Below are positions 1-11,600 of a stretch of DNA of 64,000 nucleotides, in pieces. Origin of the DNA: Branchiostoma floridae (Eukaryota; Chordata; Leptocardii; Amphioxiformes; Branchiostomatidae). Location: NCBI RefSeq assembly GCF_000003815.2, contig NC_049993.1, positions 9,853,050 to 9,917,049 on the forward strand. Reading direction: 5' to 3'. The translations under genes were made by a program, and so were the position numbers. Numbering within the stretch: the first letter of the stretch is position 1; each line of letters starts with the position of its first letter. The notes under the pieces were generated by a model. The model saw only the letters and a list, made by a program, of their open reading frames with translations, searched no databases and was not told where the DNA came from.

Positions 1-28
1 GATCGTCTCCGTCACGTGCCACTATGAA

Positions 29-107
29 TTTCTCTCTCCGCAGTGACGTCAGGAAGACACCACTTTTGCACTTTTTGTCTTCCTAACGTCACTGCTGGAG
101 AGAGAAA
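29..107. repeat. Near-perfect inverted repeat (hairpin)
   Basis: Arms at about 29-57 and 77-107 are reverse complements of each other with only about two differences; the loop is roughly 20 bases. Each arm carries a TGACGT core. The flanks (1-15 and 127-142) are also weakly complementary, so this may be the remnant of a larger fold-back element cut by the window edge. Confidence 0.6.
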
Positions 108-1261
108 GGGTCATTCTGTGAACAAGGTCGACGGAGATTGACGGAAAATTTAGGGGTAAGTCCCTACATTATCTTAGTGTTGGAAAGAAAGTTTAGCAAT
201 TCTCTATAATGTATTCTGCCAACACAGATGAACTTTCATGCTAAATCGTAAAGAAGTAAGTGAAAAAGAAATTGCATTAGCTTGGGTGCAAACTGGGCCT
301 GAAAGCCAAATCCTAACCCTATATTCTTGTACCACACAAAACATCATGCTGTTGATGAAGAGTTCTAATGCGCATAGAGTGTACCATTTTTTTTTATATG
401 GCATTGACCGTTTCAAATGGCAACGACTGAACATGAGACAGAAATCTGATTCTCTTCGGATCCTTTCTACTTTCCCACCAATTTCCTTGGCTCTGGTATA
501 TTTTAACATTTAACCAGAGGTCAAAATGAAAAGTAAGGGCTTGAGGAAAACCTACTTACTATTATAGTTATAACTATAGCCCAATGATGTATAGACAAGA
601 TTTTATCAATTTTGTATATTTTAGGATCTTTTTACAATTGCAGACAGAATGGAAATTGTTTTATTGATCACATTATTCTTAGTTTTGATAGGAGAGCATG
701 GTTTGGTTAAGTCACCTGTTTGTACATATATTTGTTCACTTTTTTACACCCATTGTTCTGTCAGTGAAGTATTAAGATAAGTTTTGTATATCAATTATAC
801 AAAATTAATGTGATTCCTATTAAGACCATACTAGTTTGGTGAGAATTCTATGCAATATGCACAATAGAGAACATGATGTTATGTGTTAAATCTTTTTCTA
901 CAGCAAAAGTTTCAGAAAAATAGTTATACTACATGTATATTCAAGAGTGTTATCTTAGTTCACAATATATAATGTGTTTTTTTGTATATAGAACCCAACA
1001 CTATGTATACTCAATAACCATGTTTTGATTTATGTTATCAAGGTTGTAGAGATAAACTTCATGTGTGGATACATTGTTTTATACATATAGCGTTATATAT
1101 GACGTTAACATATTATGTATGCACAGGTATGTCAGATATTATACCTGTGGCTTTTCAAATGAAATAAAAAGTGGTTGAACCTCAGACTGAGGACAAAGCT
1201 TGTGTAATGATGCTTTTTTTGTTAGCTAGAAGTGCAATGTACCTTTACTACAGCTCGGTGT

Positions 1262-1751
1262 TTAAAGGGACATAATGTAAAAAAGAAAGTCACTGTTTTC
1301 GGCCATTTTTCTACATTATGAGTTGAGTCTACCTTATTACACTGCGTCAGCAATATTCACAACGTATTGATACGACTTTGTTGTGCCGCGAGAACGTCTT
1401 GAAATATGCGCACTTACCTCTGCCGCTTGAGTTGTCTGCCATTTTATCCAACTCTCCGACGAACCAAAGTGCGCTTTAGAACGCATTCGGTGGTTCGCTC
1501 GAATCGTTACTGAAGTTTGTTGAAAGTCCACGCGAAGCTCCGAGGATCTGCGACCGCAACGGTCGATTCGGAAATCTACGGCCGGCTAATTTGGTCGTGG
1601 CTTACTTTGGCGTTGTTAATTTAGTGCTAGAAATGTGATAAATTGACACAGATAAGTTGGAAATAAGTTACAAATATCAATATGACTAGAGATTTTAAAG
1701 TTCAGAACATATGAAATTTTGGCACCAAATTTCTACAATATGTCCCTTTAA
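1262..1751. mobile_element. TTAA-flanked MITE, family 1, copy 1
   Basis: The element begins TTAAAGGGACATAATGTA and ends with the near reverse complement, finishing TATGTCCCTTTAA. A second copy lies at 42314-42831 and aligns along its full length with few differences. TTAA at both outer ends fits the TTAA target-site preference of piggyBac-type transposases. No transposase is encoded, so it is non-autonomous. The interior is unusually GC-rich for the region (about 1370-1600). This copy lacks about 28 bases of a short palindrome that the second copy carries near its centre. Confidence 0.8.
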
Positions 1752-1774
1752 GCCTGGTGAAGAACAACGGGTCA

Positions 1775-1950
1775 CTCCTTCTCTTCTTGACAAGCATGTT
1801 GTTTTAGTTACAGGAGCTAAAAGTTTCACTGACGAAGGATAGAGGATTCTATCCGAAACGTCTGACCGTTTCAAAACCATATCCAGTTGCTTGAGTAACT
1901 ATTTTGGGCGTATCTTATTACCTGGATGTCTAACCTACATTGACGTTGTT
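1775..1950 (+). repeat. Dispersed repeat ending ACCTGGATGTCTAACC
   Basis: This block shares words with other places in the window: a small hairpin followed by CGAAACGTCTGACCG, then ATATCCAGTTGCTTGAGTAA, then CTTATTACCTGGATGTCTAA. Related pieces occur at 24640-24772 (+), 31938-32002 (opposite orientation at its start) and 34722-34806. It probably derives from the 3' end of a retroelement, but I cannot name the family. Confidence 0.55.
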
Positions 1951-2450
1951 GCCATGATTGCACCATGCAATGATTTTTATTATGCACACAGTAAGACCAC
2001 AAGTCTTATTAGGTGTGCTGTTAGCATTAATCAGTATAATAGGTTTACACATTGTATTTGTTATGGTTCAAAATAATGCAAATCCAGTTTGGTACCATTT
2101 TAAACGAGTTAGATTTGTATGATTGTCCAAGAATGTCCCGAGGTTCTAATTTCTAACCAATCAAATGGCGAGAGCACCATTCTTACAAGTTAGATTGAGC
2201 TCTGGAGCCAGTGGAGGTGGTAGAAAAGCGTTGAGTTCCAAAGGTTTATGAAATCTATGGACGACTATTGTACATGTTACAAAGAAATCAAAGTTTAGAT
2301 GGGACAAACTAGACTAGAGTGCCCTTTTCTCCTCATAGTCGTCATAGATTTACATTATCGTGTCTAAAATACTATATGTGTGATTTTGAGTTTCCCCGCG
2401 AAACTTTCCGCGAATCAGGTCACCTGTAACAAAACAGTCATTGAAGCTGA

Positions 2451-2492
2451 CCAATCACAACAAGGCTCTTATCCCCCATGTTCCCTAGCAAC
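2451..2492 (+). promoter_or_regulatory. SPEF2 promoter: CCAAT box and RFX X-box
   Basis: CCAAT lies at 2451-2455. At 2480-2492 the sequence GTTCCCTAGCAAC fits the RFX X-box pattern (RYYNYY, spacer of 1-3, RRNRAC) at every position with a one-base spacer. It is about 110 bases upstream of the SPEF2 start codon. RFX-family factors drive many ciliary genes through such sites close to the transcription start. The pattern match is seen in the sequence; binding is inferred. Confidence 0.55.
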
Positions 2493-2603
2493 AGCGCCAT
2501 CTTGATTTTATTGTTTACGTCTCCAATGATGGCGACGGCTCCTGGTTTTGGGTAGACTTTGACAGGAGTTTTGGTCTGAATCAGGTACACTGGAGGATTC
2601 AAG

Positions 2604-5600
2604 ATGACGGAGATATTGTGTAGATGGTTGAACGACGAGGTGAAGCTGTCAAAGCCCGTCGGTGAGTGTTTAAAGCGGTGTAAGATTGTCTTGGAGTGGA
2701 CGTGAACGCAACGATTTCGTGGGGAGGGGGGCGGAGGTCGCCAAGCAAGGCACTGTGTTCGACAGTAGCACGTCACGATAGAAGTTCTGAAGTGTTATAA
2801 ACGAACCAAAGTCGATCTGAAATGTTCCTAACAATCTTAAGTCTGAGTAGGTCTTGTGGTTAATCTAGCACGGGTTCCTTTCTTAGATAAGTAGCCATAC
2901 CGAAAGTGCGGTCATTGCACAAGACCGTCACTTGCATCTAATTTCAAGAAATGCATTCTTCAGTAGCTCAACTTGGTAAAGAATAACAATACCAGGGGAA
3001 AATGTTGTTGAAATGGAGACACGAATTTGGTACCAATGGTCCCAAAAGCCAAGGGACATTACATCTGTTTTTAATCTTTTTGTTCTTGATTGAATCTCCT
3101 TCATATAGTCTTAGTTAATTTTAGTCTTTGAATTTAGTAGCTGAGGGTTCAAAATACCAGACAGTATGTTAACTATTTGTGTTTTCTGCGATGTATCAGA
3201 TTCATCACACCGAGACAACCATCCTTTTGGAATGCTATTTGAAAAAATAAGATCAAGTTACATGTTGCCATATGTGTGGTTGGGTTTGTGGTTGAGATCT
3301 ATGCTTTCTTGCTTCAAAGTAATTTCCACCATTCTTATTGCAGACAACAAGACCTTTTCGAAAGATTTCTCCAATGGCTACCTCATTGGGGAGTTGTTGG
3401 CCAGATACCAGCTGCAGAATGACTTTGACAAGTTCTCACAGAACAGGTTGGTGATTTAGATCCCTCTTCTGTAATCCGTCTTATTTGTGTAATTTTGTAG
3501 CAAGGCAACAACATTTTGTGCAATTGTCTTCCTTGATCTTTGTACAATATATATAATGGGAGTTTCTTCTGAATTTAGTGAAAAGTGTTGTCTGGACTCC
3601 ACATACAGACCCTCTATGATTGCTAAATGAAAAAAAAAAATTATCCTTGAATTGCACTAAATTAGAAAACAAAAAGTTGGTACATTGCTACACATAGTAC
3701 TGTAAGGCTTTTATTTATCTATTTATTCATCTTTAGTTGAAGTTACTGATTTTACCTCCTCAACCAACATAATGAGTAAAAATAAAATACAGTGCTGCCA
3801 TCAAGCCTTCACCTCTATGTGCAAGCATATGGATCCCTCACCAGAAAGGGAGCAACAGATGACAGACAAGATACTGTAAAATAATGCATTTAAGTTTGCA
3901 GTATTGGAAAAATGGAGTGTTCGGGGTGGTTTTAAGTTCGTGTAAGTGACGTATACTGTTGTCACATATTGTCATGGAAGAATGTTCGCGGTAGTTTTAC
4001 ATTCGTCTTGAAGTGACCACAGTGAACATTTCTGCATTTACAGTAATGAATGAACAAGTGCTTGAATAAGGGAGGAAATTCATAGGATGAATGATTTGTT
4101 TTTCCCCTTTAGGACCGCAGAGTCAAAACTTAATAACTTCACGCGGCTGGAGCCGACACTGCGACTGTTGGAGGTTGACTTCGACACCAACATCGCTCAC
4201 TCTATCATGACGGAACAGCACGGTGTCGCAACAAGGTAACAACTATCTGCACTCTCTTTCACACATGGGCAGAGACGATGGGGAAAAATCCTGGGCCATC
4301 ATATGGTGTGTCCCTGCTCACTCGGTGAGATAGCACAGTTGTAAGCGTCACCTGAGCCGGATAGCGTCTGGACTTTGCACGCTCTCTCGCCTTGCTCCGT
4401 CGTTTGGGCTTGGTATTCTTTATTAGCAGTGTCGGATACTTATAAACCCACATTCCATCATGACGGAACAGCACTGTGTCGCCACAAGTTAAGGATGGTT
4501 AAGTTAAAAAAAAGTTAAACCCTTCCCGCGCCAAGGGCGGTGCCCATTTCTGGCGCATAGGGTGGTTCCCATGTCTGTTTCATTAGCCCTGGGCCACACA
4601 CAACTCAATCACTACAGCAGTGGGCTTAAGTCCACTGGTAGTGGTGTGTGTTCAACATTGCAGAAGTAATGTCTAAGTTAAGGATGGACCCAACTTTAAA
4701 ACTTGCTAGAATTAATCTGCTGCCGTTAGAAAAATAGAAAACAGCATTTGTGGGACAGAAAACAAATGCCCTGTCTGTGCGATGAAGCGGAATATTGCAT
4801 TCAGATGCCCCAACATCATCCCCTTGCGTTTCTAACTGAAGCTTTTGTGTATTAAGTCTGCTGCCATACTACCATCAATTTTATATGGTAGCAACCTCAG
4901 GTTAGCACTACTTCCTACTCAGAAAATGGCAGCTTTAGAGATTTACACACATGCACAGGTAGACACACATGCATGCATACGCACAACAGAGAGAGATAGA
5001 AACAGATGCAACAATGGTTAAATTTATGTTGACAATCATGGATAATTAGGATAAACATTGCAAAAGTAATGTCTAATGTTAAATCTATTCTAAGGATGGG
5101 ATTCTTCTATCTCTGTTAGTTTGACAGCATTTCTGGTTAGGTCTCACACAGGCATTTTCTTCGCAGGTTGCTTTACCAGCTCTTCATTGGCCTCGGGAGA
5201 AAACAGAAAGCCAACCTGACTGGGGTTGCCATGGAGACCATGAGGCCGGCCGCGCCCGTCAAGCTGGAGGGAATAGAGAGTGAAATATACAAGGAGGTTA
5301 GTAGCAATGAGACAAACATTTTTTATTTGTTTTTTTGCTCAGATACGTCTTTGATTACCAGTAGATATATGTACATGGGGTACATTTAATATTCAGCTAA
5401 CAGGCATTTATTGCACTGCAGTTACCCCAAAGTAGGACAGCCTGAAATAGTCCGTTCAGATTTGGATTTTTTTTTAATTCAGCAGGGTCTTTCTCACAGA
5501 TTCTGTTCAGGAATCAAAGTGTGGAAAGATAATAATTGTAAAGGCTACATAGATACACATGTACTGTGAGTTACAGTTAACTGTAACAGTTTGCATCACA

Positions 5601-8600
5601 TTCATTTTGCAACTGATACAGTCGTGTTCTACTTGTTTTGCAGGTTGGTCATCAACAAATTGTTGTACGTCAGTAATCTATCATAACTTTACTTAACAAC
5701 TCTTAGTTGACTGCATCCTGTCCGTGACGCCAAATGTTGAGAACCGATGGTAGGGCTATTGATGCAGATACATTGAGACCAAAAGTCGGGAACTGTAGAG
5801 CTACATAACTTTATTGTTACTCCCAGGACTCCAACTCATGGAATGAGGTCAGAGCCTCACAGGACTAGTCTACTTCTAAAATAGGGGGGCTTTGGTAGGA
5901 ATGATCACATGGTTCTCAGTGGGTTCATAACATCTTACTTAATCTTTCTTTTGTTTTGTACAGAGACTGAAGATCCTGACTCCCCGCCAGACGGACCAGA
6001 ACCTGGGGAAGCTCCAGGCCAGGTTTGACGACAAGTGGGCGCGCCACGAGCAGACCATGTTCCGGGAGAAAATGGAGGAGGAGCAGAGGTACCGCCGCCT
6101 CCAGTCGGAGGAGAGTCAAAAGGCTGTGGAGAAGGCTAGGATGGCGCGGCAGAAACAGACGGAACTCCTGGCCAAGCTCAGGTATGGATGAAGTGTGCAG
6201 AACGCAAGCCACTGGTTCAGATGTTATGATTGTGTCCCCTAAGTAAACTGAAAGTTGTTAGAAAGGCTAGTGGATACGTTGATAAACCTATCCAGTTGCA
6301 TGTCAATGAGCAAGCCAGGATGACGCGGCAGAAACAGACGGAGCTCTTGGCCAAGCTCAGGTACAGAACACAAGCCACTGCTTCAAAAGTAAACTGAAAC
6401 TTGTTGCTCAGTAGAAATGCTACAATAAGTTATCCAGTTGCTTGGCTGTGGAGAAGGCCAAGATGGCGCGGCAGAAACAGACGGAACTCCTGGCCAAGCT
6501 CAGGCACGAAGACTTTGTGTACAGAACACAAGCCACTGCTTCAGATGTTATGATTGTGTCCCCTAAGTAAACTGAAAATTGTTAGAAAGGCTAGTGGATA
6601 CGTTGATAAACCTATCCAGTTGCATGTCAATGAGAAGGCCAGGGTGACGCGGCAGAAACATACAGAGCTCCTGGCCAAGCTCAGGTACGGACCTGGTGTA
6701 CTGCCAGTAGAAGCTAAGACATTGATATAGAAGCTCTGATAATGTGTTGTGTTTTCATGTAAACTGAAAATATTGTTAGGTGATGTCTCACATGATATTC
6801 TCATGTGACATTTATGACATCATTTATTCATTAATTTGCTTATTCTTTTCTTCTTCTGTCCATTCAACTGTTCATTCATCCCTCCATTCAATAAATTCAT
6901 TTGACAATGGGCATTCCTTCCTTTCCCCCTGCAGAGCTGCCACAGTGGAGATCCCCAAACCTCCCCCCAGTAAGACTCTGAAGGCCATCAAGCAGAGGAA
7001 GGAGGCACGGAGGTTCAAGGAAGCAGAGGTGAGACATGACTTAAATTTTCTATTCATCCACGTTGGTAATGCTAGTTCACCTTTATCTGCAGGGTAACCT
7101 ATTTCCGTTTAAAAAAAAGGTATTTTGGGGTATCAAGTTGATGAAAGGTGGTTTGAAATTGCAATATTTTCATTATATATCAGATTAAAAGCACTGTCTG
7201 TTGACTTGATATTCCTAAATACCCTGATTTGAAATACAATGGATAAAGGTTTCCCTGTGGATAAACTATTGAAATTAAAGATGAACTAGCATAATAGATC
7301 ATTGCATTTTTCTGTTTTGAATTAAATTTCCATAGTGAATCTCATACTGGCCTCCTATTGATGTTTCATTTTTTGATTTTGTTTGTTTATATCAAGTTAC
7401 AGGTCTTTTCCACAAACTCCGAAACGGGAAGGAACCGTTACGGCCTTTAAAAACAGGAGTTTGTAATACACAGACAGGGGATTTACACTGAGCATGAAAT
7501 GTTGTTCAGTTGTTAATAGTCAGGTGCTAATGCCTCTATCAAGTCCTCACCAAACCAAAATCTCTGCCCTCATAGGACACCAGGGTCATGATCAAGGACT
7601 TTGAGAACAAACTGAAGTCTCAGCAGATCGCCACCTCGGGAATGGACGATGGCAGTAGTGAGCTGGCTTACAGTGTCACTACAGAGGACCTGGAGTACAA
7701 ACCGCCCCCTGTCGACCTCATACAGGTACTGCAATGTGATGTAGCATACAATATTATAATAGTAATTTCAGAGTCCTTCTCTTGCTGTTATATGCTGCAG
7801 GGAAAAGCCTTCTGTTTTAAACAAAGTATTCATTCAGAGCTTGCTATCTGTTGATTGAACATACTGGTGATATCAGGTGTATTGGTAGTACTGTTAGGGC
7901 CTTCAAACATGGAGGAGACCTGTTAACTTGAACTTCATGGACTTAGAAGGCTTTTGCATATTAAATCATACAATGCCATACGTTTCCCAGCTATCGGTAC
8001 CAGTCTTCAGTCAAGCAGGGTTCAAAATACATTTTAAAGCTAGGTTGCCCAGTGGGCAACCTCTGAGCCAAAACTTAGGTTGCCCTTAAGGTTGCCCTTA
8101 AGGAAGGCCAGAATTTGTACTAAATTTCTATATGGAGCTCAAATCTGGTGTTTGAACTTTAATCTTTATCCTTGGTGCCTGCTTGTAGGACTCTCGCAGT
8201 CCCCACCCAGAAACTAGGTAGCACAGCGTGCATGCGCAGGGCAATCTGGGCAACCTGGTAGTTAAATCCCTGGCCAATTCAGTCCCTTTTTTTAATACAA
8301 TGATCATAATGTTATGGCTATAAATGTTAGTGACTGACATGTATTCAATGGTTGAATTTCCATCTCTCCCTTCCAGCCTGGTGCCAATGATGACTATATC
8401 GGGAAGATCAAGCGTCGTCTGGAGGAGGACTCTAAGGCTCGAGAGGAGAGGGAGAAAAGGCGGAGGAAAGTCCTGGTGGATCAGCTGAAGGCACATGATG
8501 CACAGGAGGTAAAGATTCAATTGCAGTAATTCCTGGCTTTTCTGTCATAGTTTACACACTTTTCAGTCTCTATACATGTAAATAAATAAGTATATCACAA

Positions 8601-11600
8601 GAAATCAGGGAGCCTGTTAATTAAGATTTTGATGTGACTTAATTGCACTGGGATTAATCAAAATTTCAAAGTTTTCCATAGAAGGTGAATAAAAAGGAGG
8701 AATACCTATTATTGTAGAAGCATATAGATTGTATATAAATTTGAATGATGTGATATGCATCCTTCCGACAAACATTCCCAGAGTTTCTTTCTTTCTTCAA
8801 GCTGAAGCAGTGATTGTGTCCAGTTTCCGCGGAAAGAGCGTTCCAGAAAGAATTTGGTGCGCCAATGTGCCAACATCTGCATATTGACTGCTACCGAGTT
8901 AATTTTTAAAATTTTTTGACCTTGTTTTAGGAAGCACATCGTGAGGAGATGCTGGTGAACCGACTGATGCGCCAGTCTCAGCAGGAGAGGCGGATTGCTG
9001 TCCAGCTGCTGCAGGCTCGCCACGAGAAGGACATCATCCGCAAAAACAGGTGCGTACGCTCTCCTGACTTTCTGTACACAAAGCATTCTAATGGCTTTCT
9101 TACTTACATAAAATGAGCATTTTTGTGTGTCGCAGATAATTGTTGGCAATATAAAATCATCTTCACTTTGCAAATTATGTCTAAGATGTACAGTCAGCCC
9201 AGTGGCTATTAGAAATTAGGCTAGCCTTGCCGACTAGACAATGCAGGATATAAAATGAAGAAGAAGAATCATCTTACTGTAATGTTTCATACATTTCATG
9301 CTTGTAAAGGTGCGACTGTTTTTACCCATTAGAGAATTGGAAGACAATTGGCTACTTTTGCGTGTTCAAGGTTACAGTAAAGTATTGCATGCTTCTTGAT
9401 TATGAAGATTTTTTTTAAGGTCTCTCAATAAGAAAGTTTGTTATTCCTCTCTCTTTTTCAGAATATTCCTTGAGAAGCAGTATGATGCAAGGAGGGTAAA
9501 AGACTTTGAAGATGCACTCAACAAGGAGAAGGTACATATTTGTTAATGAATGATGAGACACTTAATGCACAGACAGACTTGTACTCTGCAATGACGTCAT
9601 TACCTTTATGAAAATTGAGGTATAAGCTGTTATTGCTCTGTCTGTCCGACTGTCTGTTTGTGTTCCAGATGATTTAGGCAGCAATAACTTGGGCTAAGAA
9701 TGGATTTGATATGTGGGTATACGTCTTGGGAAGACACAGTTCAGGGCTTCCTTGTTGTCATTAAAAGGTTGATGGTACAAATGAAGTGTTTTCTCTCCGC
9801 AATGCCAATGTACTAACTATGGACTCTATAGCTTAACTTACCATGCCTCTCCCTCTTTACTGCTCTCCATCAGTGGTTACTTGAACAGAAAAGGGTAAGG
9901 TCACAAATAAGACATGTCATTTGATGCTTGTCATGAACTTATTTACACTGTGGTGATGTAAAACACAGGGTTGCTGTCTTTCTCATCATGTTTTCACCAG
10001 TTACTGTATGTTGGGATGTACTTCTTCTTCCTTGTCACTTGTAATAATATCATATTGCACACTATTCACAAATACTGGGATTTTTTGTTTCATACGTGAT
10101 GCAGCTTTACTTTAAGCTAATATATCTTCAGAGACCAAGAACATGTGTGTTTGTTAATAATTAAGTATCAGATGACATAAGACATAGAGCTATGTCTGTC
10201 AAAGGTGTTTTTTCTAATGTGCCGTTTTCAGCACCAAGGACAGGGCATGCTGTTGTGCTGTCCTAGCCTGACAAAAGTTGCTTGTACCACTGAAACAGGC
10301 CAAAATATTCCCTGGCCAGATACTACATGTATTGTTATAGTAATCCACTAGGCTGTATCAATTGACTCTGGTTTAAAAAAACATTATCAGTTGAAAAGTG
10401 GTTGAGATTAAGAACTTGGAAGTCTCACATGTTATCCAAAATCTATTAATATAATTCCATAGTTACCTGAATTACCACCCCTTAAAATTCATCTAAGAGA
10501 TCTCTAACGCAAGATTCTCCAGTTAAATGCACCCCTGCATATCTAAGCTGTATAAACCTGGGGGTGTTGCACTAGAAACCTCTCAAACACTGTCTTTAAA
10601 AGTGGCAGATATATGTATTTTGGCAAGTAAGTGTAGCTGTGCTTATGTCAACAAAAACAATTTTGTCCACTTTACATTGAGCTGATTTTATGTTTTCATG
10701 TTTTGATTTCCTTGTTTAGGAACTTGCCCAGCTTGAATTGAAACATCAAATGCACTGTAGAGTCACCTTTACTAGGTAGCCTTAGACATTACGCTTACTG
10801 CTAGTGTATGGGATAGGTGTAACAGGTCATTAGTTGTAGTATTGAAAAAAAAAAAGATAACGAACTGCTGCCGCACCATGTGCCTTTGAAGCTGTTGTGT
10901 TATGCCGAAGGACAGCTACATTTGTGTGTGTATATCAGCTATACAGACAATTATATGGAAATCCTGTTTCTTTCACAATGGAGCATTGAGCTGATTTTAC
11001 ATTATTTTCTGGTTTTAGGAACTTGCTCAGCTTGCAAAGCTGGAGTATATTGAGCAGACCAAGGCTGAGCAAGAGCTCCACGACAGGATCGCAGCCGAAC
11101 GTGCCGAACAGCGATACCGCAAACACTACGACATGTGCATGGAGGTCACCCTGCAGATCGTGGACTATGCCACCAAGTTTGGGGAGTACAGGGAGCTAAC
11201 AGAAAAGTGAGCTTGATTCCAAAACATCTAAAAATTTCATAGCCTTTTGCACATTTTCTGCACAAGCTTACTATTTTTGCTGTGACAACATATTTTGATA
11301 TATACAGGTTCTAGAAAGCTGCATAGTTATAGTATAAAGAAAACCAGGTAAATATGCCACCAAGCTAGTTTGGGGAGTACAGGGAGCTAACAGAAAAGTG
11401 AGCTTGATATCTGTATCTGTTTCTGTCTGTATCTGTATCTATATAACCGGTATAACTGCCCTTTGGCATAACACACCAGCTATCTTATGCAAAATGTAAT
11501 GAAAATTCTGTAGTTTTTGCATATTGTTCACATAAAGTATCAAAATTTGCTACTTTTGCTGTGGCAACATACTGTCATATATAGGATTATGTAAAGGAAT

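Larger units (their letters stand above)
1..2400. other. Upstream intergenic region
   Basis: I see no supported coding exon here. The stretch 150-1250 is AT-rich and holds only short open frames with no recognisable protein. An AATAAA word near 1163 on the + strand could be the polyadenylation signal of a gene lying left of the window, in which case the first kilobase would be its 3' untranslated region; this is a guess. The recognisable items are a hairpin at the left edge, a TTAA-flanked element and a dispersed repeat, listed separately. Confidence 0.5.
2604..5296 (+). other. SPEF2: SPEF2 exons 1-4: calponin-homology-like domain
   Basis: Exons: 2604-2661, 3344-3446, 4113-4235, 5167-5296 (residues 1-138). 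The protein reads as the N-terminal CH-like domain of SPEF2: SNGYLIGELLARYQLQNDF in exon 2, SKLNNFTRLEPTLRLLEVDF in exon 3 and TRLLYQLFIGLGRKQKANLT across the junction with exon 4. CH domains of this type are found in microtubule-associated ciliary proteins. Intron phases are 1, 2, 2 and 0. Confidence 0.92.

Noticed and set aside
238-513. 91-codon frame at the left edge as an exon of an upstream gene
   Set aside because: Composition is AT-rich and non-coding in look, there is an overlapping frame of similar length on the other strand, and no family was recognised.
2438-2776. A 112-codon - strand frame over the SPEF2 start
   Set aside because: It is antisense to the promoter and exon 1; nothing recognisable and no supporting signals.
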